Assembly: GCA_026418615.1 (NCBI GenBank)
Contig: JAOAAY010000011.1
Span: forward strand, 40,824-104,823
Direction of reading: 5' to 3'
DNA: 64,000 nucleotides
Source: Candidatus Sumerlaeaceae bacterium
Lineage (GTDB): Bacteria > Sumerlaeota > Sumerlaeia > Sumerlaeales > Sumerlaeaceae
Positions within the stretch are counted from its first letter, which is position 1. Each line of letters begins with the position of its first letter. The notes under the pieces were generated by a model, which saw only the letters and a program-made list of their open reading frames with translations, did not search any database and was not told the origin of the DNA. Made by a program: the position numbers and the translations under genes. This document shows, one piece after another, positions 16,670 to 25,158 of the stretch.

Positions 16670-19186
16670 TCAGGGCACGGGTTTGATGCCCCAGATGTCC
16701 TCGGCGTACTCGCGAACCGTGCGGTCGCTGGAGAACCAGCCCATGCGGGCCACGCTCAGGATCGCCTTGCGCGCCCACTGCTCCCGCTCGCGGTAAAGGC
16801 GTCCGGCTTGGCGCTGGGCTTCCAGGTACGATTCGAAATCGGCGAGGTGAAAGTACGGATCGCCTTGGTTCATGATCGAGTGGAAGATCCAATGGAACTG
16901 CCCGGCATCGCGACCAAACAGGCGGTCGGAATTGAACACATCCATCACCCGCTTGATGGCAGCACTGCTGCGGTAGTAGTCCCACGGGTTGTAGGCACCT
17001 GATTCGCGCAAGCGGCGCACCTCGTCCACGCGCAGGCCAAAGATAAAGATATTTTCGTGTCCGATGGCGTCGGCGATCTCGATGTTGGCGCCGTCAAGGG
17101 TGCAGATGGTCAAGGCGCCGTTCATGGCAAACTTCATGTTGCTCGTGCCAGAGGCCTCCTTGCCGGCGGTGGAGATCTGCTCGCTGAGGTCGGCCGCGGG
17201 GATCATCTTCTCGGCGAGCGACACCCGGTAGTCGGGCACAAACACCACGCGCAGCCGGTCGCGCACACGCGGGTCGTTGTTGACGATGCGGGCGACATCG
17301 TTGACCAGTTTGATGATCTGCTTGGCCGCCCAGTAGCCCGGTGCGGCCTTGCCGGCGACGATGCAGGTTCGCGGCGTGGCCGGCTCGCGTCTGTCCTCCA
17401 CGATGCGCAAGTACTCGTAGATGACGCGCATGATCATCAGGAGTTGGCGCTTATACTCGTGGATACGCTTGGCGATGATGTCGTACATGGACTCGGGATT
17501 CACAACGACACCCGTCGTATCCTTGATGACGCGGGCGAGACGCACCTTGTTGGCTTGTTTGACAGCGAGGAACTCGCTCCGGAAATTGGAATCCTCAGCG
17601 TACGGCTCGATGCCGCGCACTTGCTCGAGATCCGTAATCCATCCGTCGCCAATCACGCTCGAGATCAGGTCGGAGAGGCCCGGGTTGGCCTTGTACAGCC
17701 AGCGGCGCGGCGTCACGCCGTTGGTCTTGTTGGAAAACCGCTCGGGCCAAAGTTCGTAAAAATCCGGGACCAGCGTGGTCTTGACGAGTTGCGAGTGAAG
17801 TTTGGCAACGCCGTTGACGGCGTGGCTGCCCACGATCGCCAAATGCGCCATGCGGATATTTTTGAAGCCGGGTCCCTCCTCGATGAGCGACATGCGGCGC
17901 TGTCGCTCCTGGTCGCCCGGAAACCGCTGCGACACGAGGTCGAGGAACTTGCGATTGATCTCGTGAATGATGTGCAGGTGCCGGGGCAGGATTTTGTGGA
18001 TGAGCGGCTCCGGCCATTTCTCGAGCGCTTCCGGCAGCAGGGTGTGGTTGGTGAACCCGATGCTGGCTTGGGTGATTTCCCAGGCGCGCGCAGTCGGCAC
18101 GCGGTGCTCGTCCATGAGCACGCGCATGAGTTCCGCGACGGCAAGGGCCGGGTGTGTGTCGTTGAGTTGGATGGCGACCTTGTCGGGAAACTCGTCAAAG
18201 GTCGCGCGTTTCTTCAGGTACTTGCGGACGATGTCGCGGATGGCGCATGCGACAAAGAAATACTCCTGAACGAGGCGCAGTTCGCGCCCCGCATCCACGG
18301 CGTCGGAGGGGTAGAGGACCTTCGAGATGTTCTCGACGGCAATGCGCTCCTCCACCGCTTTGACATAGTTGCCCTCGTTGAACTTGATGATGTCAAACTC
18401 GTGCGAGGCGCGGGCGCTGTAGAGGCGCAAATAGTTGCAGGTGCGGCCGCCGTAACCGATGATGGGCATGTCGCTGGGGACCCCGATGACATAGCGGCAG
18501 TCCACCCACTGGGGTTTTACGCTGCCGTCATGTCCGGGCTCGTGGGTCAGACGCCCGTAAATCGGAATCGTCACGGCCTGATCGGGCTGCTCGATAAACC
18601 AGGGATTGTAGCGCGAGCGCCAATTGTCCGGGCGTTCCTTTTGGTAACCGTTTTCGATTTCCTGTTTGAACAGGCCGTAGTCGTAGTTGATGCCATAGCC
18701 GTATCCGGGCATGTCGAGCGTGGCGAGCGAGTCGAGGAAACACGCTGCCAGCCGGCCAAGTCCGCCGTTGCCGAGAGCGGCATCCACCTCCTCCTCGCGC
18801 AGGTCTTCGATGTCCCAGCCCAGTTGCTGCATGACGCTGGCGGCCAGGTCGAAGATGCCGAGGTTGGTGAGGTTGTTTCCGAGGGATCTCCCGACCAGAA
18901 ATTCCATGGAAAGATAATAGACGCGTTTGGCATCGGCGGCCTGATAGCGCTTTTCGGTGGCCAGCATCCGGTCCACCATGAGGTCGCGCACCGCCAAAGA
19001 GAGCGCTTGCAAGGCGTCGGGAGCCGAGAGCGTACCCCAGTCGTGACCGAGCGAGTAGCGCACATGACGCCGGATGAGTTGAAGGAAATCGTCCGGCGAA
19101 AGTTTGCCGGGGATGTCAATGATCAAACCCTCGGTAGCCGTCCCGTCCGGAGGGTGCGTGGGGTCGGTTTTGGCAGTTTCACTCAT
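16670..19186 (-). CDS. glgP: Glycogen/alpha-glucan phosphorylase
   Basis: An 838-residue PLP-dependent phosphorylase releasing glucose-1-phosphate from glycogen or maltodextrin. Family blocks are YYLSMEFLVGRSLGNNL, ALGNGGLGRLAACFLDS, LNDTHPALAVAELMR, the region near KTNGVTPRRW, RIHEYKRQLL, and the PLP-lysine signature EASGTSNMKFAMNGA. Length matches the long (about 815-850) class. It lies 45 bases downstream of pyrC on the same strand, probably cotranscribed, and meets the FHA-EAL gene tail to tail. No other glycogen genes are in the window. Confidence 0.97.
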   Translation of the reverse strand: MSETAKTDPTHPPDGTATEGLIIDIPGKLSPDDFLQLIRRHVRYSLGHDWGTLSAPDALQALSLAVRDLMVDRMLATEKRYQAADAKRVYYLSMEFLVGRSLGNNLTNLGIFDLAASVMQQLGWDIEDLREEEVDAALGNGGLGRLAACFLDSLATLDMPGYGYGINYDYGLFKQEIENGYQKERPDNWRSRYNPWFIEQPDQAVTIPIYGRLTHEPGHDGSVKPQWVDCRYVIGVPSDMPIIGYGGRTCNYLRLYSARASHEFDIIKFNEGNYVKAVEERIAVENISKVLYPSDAVDAGRELRLVQEYFFVACAIRDIVRKYLKKRATFDEFPDKVAIQLNDTHPALAVAELMRVLMDEHRVPTARAWEITQASIGFTNHTLLPEALEKWPEPLIHKILPRHLHIIHEINRKFLDLVSQRFPGDQERQRRMSLIEEGPGFKNIRMAHLAIVGSHAVNGVAKLHSQLVKTTLVPDFYELWPERFSNKTNGVTPRRWLYKANPGLSDLISSVIGDGWITDLEQVRGIEPYAEDSNFRSEFLAVKQANKVRLARVIKDTTGVVVNPESMYDIIAKRIHEYKRQLLMIMRVIYEYLRIVEDRREPATPRTCIVAGKAAPGYWAAKQIIKLVNDVARIVNNDPRVRDRLRVVFVPDYRVSLAEKMIPAADLSEQISTAGKEASGTSNMKFAMNGALTICTLDGANIEIADAIGHENIFIFGLRVDEVRRLRESGAYNPWDYYRSSAAIKRVMDVFNSDRLFGRDAGQFHWIFHSIMNQGDPYFHLADFESYLEAQRQAGRLYREREQWARKAILSVARMGWFSSDRTVREYAEDIWGIKPVP

Positions 19187-19231
19187 AAGTTGCTAACTGT
19201 AGCGCTCCGCCGGGGTGCGCGTCAACCAGTG

Positions 19232-20536
19232 TCAGGCCTGCGGCCTCAGGACTTTGCGCTGATGATAAACCACGCGGCCGCCGCAAATAGTCGTCTCGAC
19301 GCTGCCCCGCAAACGCTCGCCGAGGAAGCACGAGTTGCGGCTTTTCGACAGGAAAAAGTCAGGTGTGACCTCGAACTCCTTGTTCAGGTCAATGAGGGTC
19401 ATGTCGGCCGGGGCTCCGTGCGACAGCGAGCCGCGCGGATCCAGATGTACGATGGCTGCCGGCGCTGCGGTCATCTTGTGTACGAGAAATTCCAGCGACA
19501 TGCGCCCCGTGAGGACTAATTTGGTGTAGAGCACCGGAAAGGCCGTTTCGAGACCAATGCTGCCGAACGGCGCGTCGGTGATGGGTTGATCCTTTTCGAT
19601 GTCTGTGTGGGGCGCGTGGTCGGTGGCGATACAGTCAATCGTGCCGTCCAGCAGGGCCGCGAGCAGCGCCGCGCGATCCTCGGCGGTTCCCAAGGGCGGG
19701 TTGACCTTGGCGTAGGTGCTGTAGTCGGCGAGCGCCTCGTCGGTGAGAGTCAAATGGTGGGGGGTCACCTCGGCGGTCAGCCGCACGCCAGACGCTTTAG
19801 CCCGCCGGATGGCCTCGAGCGACTCCTTCTTCGAAACATGCATGATATGAATGTGTCCGCCGGTCAGGGCGGCAAGATCGGCGTCGCGCGAGACCTGAAT
19901 GCTCTCGGCAAGCGCCGGAATCCCCTTGAGCCCCAGACGATTGGAGACATCGCCCTCGTGCATGACGCCGCCCGAGGCAAGGTTGGCATCCTCGCAGTGG
20001 TCAAGGACGGGCACATTGAACATGGCCGAGTACTCGAGCGCGCGGCGCATGATCTCGGCGTTCATGACGGGGTGGCCGTCGTCGGTGAATCCGCGCGCGC
20101 CGTAGTAAACGAGATCGCCGAACTCGACGATCTCCTCGCCAGCCTGTCCTTTGGTGACTGCTCCGTAGGGGAAAACATTGACAATCGCGTCGGACTCGGC
20201 CCGGGCGAGCACGAACTTCAGTCCGGTCTGCGAATCAATCACAGGCTCGGTGTTGGGGATGGCGCAAACGGAGGTAAAACCCCCCGCTGCGGCTGCGCGC
20301 GTGCCGGTGTGGATGGTTTCCTTGTCCTCCCGACCCGGCTCGCGCAGGTGGGTGTGGATGTCAATGAATCCGGGGCAAACGAGCAGACCGGTGGCGTCAA
20401 TGTCCTCGGCGCCCGCCACGGCACACTGGCCCCCCACCTGCTTGATCACACCGTCTTCTATGTAAACGGTGGTTATTTCGTCTATTCCGTTTGAGGGATC
20501 GAGCACACGACCGTTGCGGATGATCAGAGAGCGCAT
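19232..20536 (-). CDS. pyrC: Dihydroorotase, type I
   Basis: A 434-residue metal-dependent amidohydrolase closing carbamoyl-aspartate to dihydroorotate. Metal ligands sit in FIDIHTHLREPG (HxH), GFTDDG (the Asp that replaces carboxylysine in type I enzymes), DHCED, IHIMHVS and ATDHAPH. It has the typical length of the stand-alone type I enzyme. The ATG at 20536 begins directly with the MRSLIIRNGRVLDPSNG start expected for the family. With pyrH it is the second pyrimidine gene in the window; they are not in one operon. Confidence 0.96.
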   Translation of the reverse strand: MRSLIIRNGRVLDPSNGIDEITTVYIEDGVIKQVGGQCAVAGAEDIDATGLLVCPGFIDIHTHLREPGREDKETIHTGTRAAAAGGFTSVCAIPNTEPVIDSQTGLKFVLARAESDAIVNVFPYGAVTKGQAGEEIVEFGDLVYYGARGFTDDGHPVMNAEIMRRALEYSAMFNVPVLDHCEDANLASGGVMHEGDVSNRLGLKGIPALAESIQVSRDADLAALTGGHIHIMHVSKKESLEAIRRAKASGVRLTAEVTPHHLTLTDEALADYSTYAKVNPPLGTAEDRAALLAALLDGTIDCIATDHAPHTDIEKDQPITDAPFGSIGLETAFPVLYTKLVLTGRMSLEFLVHKMTAAPAAIVHLDPRGSLSHGAPADMTLIDLNKEFEVTPDFFLSKSRNSCFLGERLRGSVETTICGGRVVYHQRKVLRPQA

Positions 20537-20599
20537 GGTGAGGCTTGGATTCGATAGCGATCAGCGAACCGCAACCGGAAAAAAAATACCTCCGCCGGC

Positions 20600-22330
20600 C
20601 TACTCCAGCAGCGACTCAACATCGCGGATGCGTTCGCGGGCCAGGGTGGCTTCGGGGGTTTGGGGCCAGCCGGCCGACACGGCCCGGTACTCGGCCAGCG
20701 CACGCTGATAATTGCCGGACGCCTCGCTGATCAAACCCATGTTGAGGCGAACCTTGGCCATGGCCGGGTAGGCGGGAAACCCGGCGATCAGCGCCTCGAG
20801 GTGATTCTTCGCTTCGTCCATCCGACCAACGGCAATACTATATTCGGCCAGCAGGTCCAAGGCTTCGGGTTCTTCGGTGCGACCGCGGGCATCCGGCAGG
20901 AGCGACCTCACCAGCGATTCCGCGCGCTGCGGCTGTTTGAGTTTCAAGTACAGGCGACACAGATCCAATCGCTGCCGTAATGTTTGCGGCCCCACGGGCG
21001 CGGACGCGAGGAACCGTTCGAGGCGTGCCATGGCCTCGGCGTCGGTCTCAGCAGTTGGCACGGGCGAGGCGAGTCCGGGGCCGGGCGCCGTGGCGCCGGC
21101 CGGCACAGGGGACGAGCCGCGCAACGGCTCGTCGGTTCGTCCGTCCGCCGGTTTCGCAGCCAGCGCTAGGACACGACCGGCTGCCACCCGATTGCGCAGG
21201 TCTGTCACATAGGGGCTGGCGGGGAAGTCTTTCTCCAAACGGTCCCGGCTCTCGGCCGCCCGTGCGGGATCGGGTTCCATAATTGCAGCGAGAAACAGCG
21301 CTCGGGGCGTGAGTCGCGAAAGCAAATGGCTGTTTGCGTATTCGCGCAGAAGCGCGGCGGCTCCGGCATGGTCTCCTTCCCGTGCGCGGATGATCGCCGT
21401 GGTGTACTTTTCACGCAGTACCTCGTTTTCCTCAGCCGACGGGTTGGGCAGGGCGAGATCGTTTGGATCCAAGTGCACAGCAGAGGTGGCCGCATCGGAC
21501 GCCGTAGTGACCGGCGCTTGGTCGCTCACAAGAGACGCCCGTGACGCGTTGTCCGGCACGGCAGATCCGGGTGTTGGCGTGGAGACAGTGACAGGCATCG
21601 GCACGCCGTCTTCCGAGGCCGGCTGTTTTGGGCCTGTGACCCGGCCTTCGTCGGTCGTACTGGTAGTGGTTTCATCAGCGAGTTCGGAGCGCGGCGGCGG
21701 CGGCGGAAACAGCACGGGCCGCTCCGCAGGCGGAGCAAACGGGCCTGCGGAGTCGGCCGAATCCGGCGGCTCGCGGTCGGTCGGCACCCGGTCAACCAAC
21801 CGCCGGGACGGGCGCTCGGATTGGTCACGGACGAGGACCGGACCCAACAGCGGCACACTGCGCAGCATGCCGCGCACAATGCCGGGACGGCGGCGCGGCT
21901 GGGCGGGCTCCAAGGAGTCCTCTGCTTGGTCCGGTGCGTTCTTGGCAACCGGGCGCCGCGGTTCCAGTGGCATCGCAGAGTCAGGCAGTTCATCCGAGGT
22001 GTCGGTCGCGTCCATCGCATCCGGGGGGGGCGGCGTGGCCACGACAGTGACCGGGTCTCCGTCCCGTTCGAACTGCACGCGGGGTGCTGTTTTCAGCAGA
22101 TTCAGCGGGCTGGTGGTTCCGGCCGGCGGCGCTACCGGGGTTGCAGGGGCTGCCGGTGAGGACGCCGGAGGAGCGGGCTGAGTGGTCGTCTTGTCGGTTC
22201 GCGACGGACTGATCAAAATGGCTCCGGCGGATGGCTGGGCACTAGCCGACACTGTGAGTGCGATCATGGCAGCCGCCATCGCCCACAGGCTGGCCAGCGA
22301 GCGGCGGCATGTCATGAAATCTGGCGACAT
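20600..22330 (-). CDS. Secreted Pro/Ala-rich protein with C-terminal TPR-like repeats
   Basis: A 576-residue protein with a signal peptide (about 1-31; RRSLASLWAMAAAMIALTVSASAQ). The long low-complexity region (about 35-280) is rich in Pro, Ala, Asp and Arg. The C-terminal part has helical hairpins of TPR/YbgF-CpoB character: AIIRAREGDHAGAAALLREY, LCRLYLKLKQPQRAESLVRSL, YSIAVGRMDEAKNHLEALI and MGLISEASGNYQRALAEYRAV. GGAGGGG precedes the ATG at 22330. It ends 63 bases before pyrC starts. The TPR part probably scaffolds a periplasmic complex; the partner is unknown. Confidence 0.7.
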   Translation of the reverse strand: MSPDFMTCRRSLASLWAMAAAMIALTVSASAQPSAGAILISPSRTDKTTTQPAPPASSPAAPATPVAPPAGTTSPLNLLKTAPRVQFERDGDPVTVVATPPPPDAMDATDTSDELPDSAMPLEPRRPVAKNAPDQAEDSLEPAQPRRRPGIVRGMLRSVPLLGPVLVRDQSERPSRRLVDRVPTDREPPDSADSAGPFAPPAERPVLFPPPPPRSELADETTTSTTDEGRVTGPKQPASEDGVPMPVTVSTPTPGSAVPDNASRASLVSDQAPVTTASDAATSAVHLDPNDLALPNPSAEENEVLREKYTTAIIRAREGDHAGAAALLREYANSHLLSRLTPRALFLAAIMEPDPARAAESRDRLEKDFPASPYVTDLRNRVAAGRVLALAAKPADGRTDEPLRGSSPVPAGATAPGPGLASPVPTAETDAEAMARLERFLASAPVGPQTLRQRLDLCRLYLKLKQPQRAESLVRSLLPDARGRTEEPEALDLLAEYSIAVGRMDEAKNHLEALIAGFPAYPAMAKVRLNMGLISEASGNYQRALAEYRAVSAGWPQTPEATLARERIRDVESLLE

Positions 22331-22632
22331 AGCGGGACAACCCCTCCGACTGACTCATCATTTGCCGAGGTTGCGGACAACCAACGGCCACTGCCTGTAG
22401 TCAAACAAACGGCGTGCCATGCGATGGCAGGCGACCTTTTTTCAGGGACAAGGGCGCAGTTGAAATGTTCCCAGACGCCTTCTTTTGTCCTAAATTATAA
22501 AAAGCGAATGCCAGTTTCTTGGAATTCCGGACTTGAAAGTCTTGTTTAGGAATTTCGGGCGGCTTCAAACTGCGCCGGTTGGCGCGGTTGCCCAGCATTA
22601 ACACATCATCAGCATCAAGGAGCGTCTGCTCG
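22331..22632. other. Intergenic region between divergent genes
   Basis: About 300 bases separating two divergently transcribed secreted-protein genes, so it should hold both promoters. An A/T-rich patch (CCTAAATTATAAAAAGC, about 22488-22504) is the best candidate promoter core. A short hairpin (TGCCAT-GCG-ATGGCA at 22415-22429) followed by T6 is also present. No coding frame with convincing composition was seen. Confidence 0.5.
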
Positions 22633-24195
22633 ATGAGCAGCCAGTTTGCGTTGGCAAACCGTTTTATCCGGTTGGCCATGGTGTTCCTCCTCATCCCGTC
22701 GGCGACGCATGCGCTGACCGTCTTCGACTTTGAGTCCACTGATCCGCTGAACCAGAGCCTCGTGTCCGGCAACAAAACCAATTTCGCCGTCACAACGGAG
22801 CAGGCGCGCAGCGGCAATCAATCCATCAAGTTTATTGACACCAAATTGGAGCCGTTTGAGTCATGGACCTACGATCTGCCGTTTGCGGTGACTAGCGGCA
22901 CGGTGACGGTGTGGTTCTACGATGCCCGCGGACCGGCGGCCTTTCAGCCAAACCCCATTCAGGCCCGCTGGGGCGGCTCGATCATTCTGGAGGACGCCAA
23001 CAATCCCGCCGACTTTGTCGCCGTGGAAATCTGCGACTTGCCGTATTTTGGCGGCCGCTACTACGGCACCGAGGGCATCGTGGACCGCAAGGTCAGCCCG
23101 GACAAGTTCGACGGACCGAGTTTCCCGCTGCGCAGCGTCGGCTGGCACCGCGTGGATTTCGCGCTGGGGCCGACGGAAACGAATGTTTTTGTGGACGGCT
23201 TGCCCGCGACGGAGGTGGCCGGCCCGGGCACCACGACGCAAACGCTGAGGCTGCGCATCATGCATGGCTCGGCTGGCAACGGCAGCGTCACCGGAGCGCC
23301 GCCCGGTTTTCTCCCACCCGGTTACCAGCCAAACTGGTACACGACGGCTGCGCCGTTTGCCGAGCCGACGGATGTGGTCTGGGTTTTTTATGACGACCTC
23401 TCAATTGTTGCAAACACCCCAGCGCCAAACACCCACACCATGGGCTTCGAGATCATCAGCGGGACGCCGGAGTATGACACATACGCCATTCCCTTTCCCG
23501 TCCCGATCCCTGCCAACGACAATGTTTACATGAAAGGGTTTGTCAACCAATGGGAGACAACCACCACGGCGGCCTATGTCCGCTCGGGCGTCCAGAGCGC
23601 CTCGTTCGTCAAGAATCCGCATGCGTTTCGCAGCGTGGCCTTTGACCTCACCGGCCAGCCCGCTGGGTCGCTCGTGCGAGTGTGGTTTTACGATGCGCGC
23701 GGGCCTGAGTCGCTCATGACCAACTACGGCGGCTCCATCATCCTCGAAAGCGGAATCAACAACGCGGACTTTACGGCGGTCGAAATTTGGAATCATCCGT
23801 ATCCGGCCTCCGGGGACCCGACTCCCGGCGGACCTAATTATTATCTGACCAAAGGGCAGGCCTCGGGTACGCCGCCCAACAGTTTTGACAGCCGCGTGTT
23901 CGGCAACCGCACGATCGGTTGGCACCGCGTGGATATTGTGCTCGGCGTCACCACCTCCACCATCACGGTGGATGGTATCGGCGATCCGGCCAAGGCCGTC
24001 GGCCCCGGCCTCAATACCAACCCGAAGTTGCGCCTGATGGCCGACTCGGCTACGGCCGGAGGCTTTGCCAACTGGCGGACGGTCAACGAATTGCAGCATG
24101 TGTACGGCCATGTCACCCTTGCGCCGTATGTTTACTATGACGACCTTGTCATCGGCGGCTCGGCCGCGGCGAGGGATTGGGCATTGTTCGAGTGA
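22633..24195 (+). CDS. Secreted protein with two tandem jelly-roll-like domains
   Basis: A 520-residue exported protein. After a signal peptide (about 1-28, ending IPSATHA) it carries two copies of one domain of about 240 residues. Matching pieces are VWFYDARGPAAF and VWFYDARGPESL; GGSIILEDANNPADFVAVEI and GGSIILESGINNADFTAVEI; VGWHRVDFALG and IGWHRVDIVLG; and a closing VFYDDLSIV and VYYDDLVIG. The pattern resembles concanavalin-like/LamG sandwiches, but I cannot name the family. ATG 22633 has AGGAG 11 bases upstream. The stop overlaps the next prepilin gene (GTGA), which suggests co-expression with a pilin-like protein. Confidence 0.75.
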   Translation: MSSQFALANRFIRLAMVFLLIPSATHALTVFDFESTDPLNQSLVSGNKTNFAVTTEQARSGNQSIKFIDTKLEPFESWTYDLPFAVTSGTVTVWFYDARGPAAFQPNPIQARWGGSIILEDANNPADFVAVEICDLPYFGGRYYGTEGIVDRKVSPDKFDGPSFPLRSVGWHRVDFALGPTETNVFVDGLPATEVAGPGTTTQTLRLRIMHGSAGNGSVTGAPPGFLPPGYQPNWYTTAAPFAEPTDVVWVFYDDLSIVANTPAPNTHTMGFEIISGTPEYDTYAIPFPVPIPANDNVYMKGFVNQWETTTTAAYVRSGVQSASFVKNPHAFRSVAFDLTGQPAGSLVRVWFYDARGPESLMTNYGGSIILESGINNADFTAVEIWNHPYPASGDPTPGGPNYYLTKGQASGTPPNSFDSRVFGNRTIGWHRVDIVLGVTTSTITVDGIGDPAKAVGPGLNTNPKLRLMADSATAGGFANWRTVNELQHVYGHVTLAPYVYYDDLVIGGSAAARDWALFE

Positions 24196-24827
24196 CCTCC
24201 GCGCAACCCGCCAAGACGCGGGCTTTCACCCTGATCGAATTGCTCATCGTTGTCGGGATCATCTCGATCCTCGCGGCCATTGCGGTGCCCAATTTTCTCG
24301 AGGCCCAAACGCGCGCCAAGATTTCGCGCTCGGTTAGCGACTTGCGTTCGATCGCAGTGGCGCTCGAAGCCTACCACACAGACAATAACGGCTATCCCGT
24401 GGTTGGCAATCCGGCACTGCCTTCCCCGCTCGACAGTCTGACGCCGTTTTATGTCCGGTTACGGCGGATCACCACCCCCGTGGCCTACATCTCGTCGCTG
24501 CCGGTGGATCCTTTTGCGCGTATAGGCGAGATCAACGGCAACGGACTGTTTTTCACGGACGAGACCTATTCGTACGCCCCGGGCAATCTGTATTTTGGCG
24601 CGGCGCCGATTTACTCGGGCACAGAGTATCGCGCCTCTATTTTCTCGGTGGCAGGCCGCGGGCCCGATCGTTACATCTTTTTTGGCAATTACTGCATGGC
24701 CCACCCCCGGGCGTTTGAGGACGGGGCCAATATCCGGGGCGCCTACGACCCCACAAACGGAACGATCAGCGAGGGCGACATTTTGCGCCTCGGCGGTTCG
24801 AGCCTCGGCCGACAGACGACCCCTTGA
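24192..24827 (+). CDS. Prepilin-type protein with C-terminal YDPTNGTIS signature
   Basis: A 211-residue pilin-like protein with a short leader ending TRA, then FTLIELLIVVGIISILAA and PNFLEAQTRAKISRSVSDL. The C-terminus carries AYDPTNGTISEGDI. It is the same family as the prepilins at 1091-1801 and 60566-61240. I take the GTG at 24192, which overlaps the upstream stop as GTGA and gives an 11-residue leader typical of class III signals; a TTG at 24177 is possible. Two cysteines are not conserved in the paralogues. Coupling to the tandem-domain protein suggests a shared surface structure. Confidence 0.85.
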   Translation: MTSAQPAKTRAFTLIELLIVVGIISILAAIAVPNFLEAQTRAKISRSVSDLRSIAVALEAYHTDNNGYPVVGNPALPSPLDSLTPFYVRLRRITTPVAYISSLPVDPFARIGEINGNGLFFTDETYSYAPGNLYFGAAPIYSGTEYRASIFSVAGRGPDRYIFFGNYCMAHPRAFEDGANIRGAYDPTNGTISEGDILRLGGSSLGRQTTP

Positions 24828-25158
24828 GGCCGCCCGGCGGGGCACCCTCCCACAAGCCTGAAATTTAGGCTTGCGAATCCCGCAAACGACGATTATGGAT
24901 GCAAGTTGCGGCGAGATGGCGGCATGGTTTTCTTCCGGTGCGGCATGCCTCTTCCTGTCGCAGGAAAGGGGGTGGTGCTGAGACACTCACGGCTGCGGCC
25001 CGCCATGGTGCCCGGGCGCAAAGCCGACGGCATCCGGAATCGTCGGACTCCCGGCCGGAATCGCTCCACGAGGTGCCGCACACAATTCCCGAATCCGTAT
25101 GTCATGAGCCGCTCCGCACGCGCTAACCAACCGTTTTTGTTGTCAGGGGGGAAACCAA
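24828..25158. other. Intergenic region with a stem-loop after the prepilin gene
   Basis: About 330 bases with no convincing coding frame. A hairpin CAAGCCT (24853-24859), 7-base loop, AGGCTTG (24867-24873) lies 26 bases after the prepilin stop. It lacks a T-run, so at best it is a weak terminator or mRNA end. The right end supplies the ribosome-binding site GGGGGG for the next gene. Confidence 0.45.

Noticed and set aside
17057..19519. A very long open frame (820 codons) on the plus strand
   Set aside because: It is antisense to glgP and pyrC, whose protein motifs are unmistakable; high G+C creates such shadow frames.
22415..22442. Hairpin TGCCAT-GCG-ATGGCA followed by T6, terminator-like
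   Set aside because: The stem is only six pairs and it lies between two divergent genes where no transcript should end.
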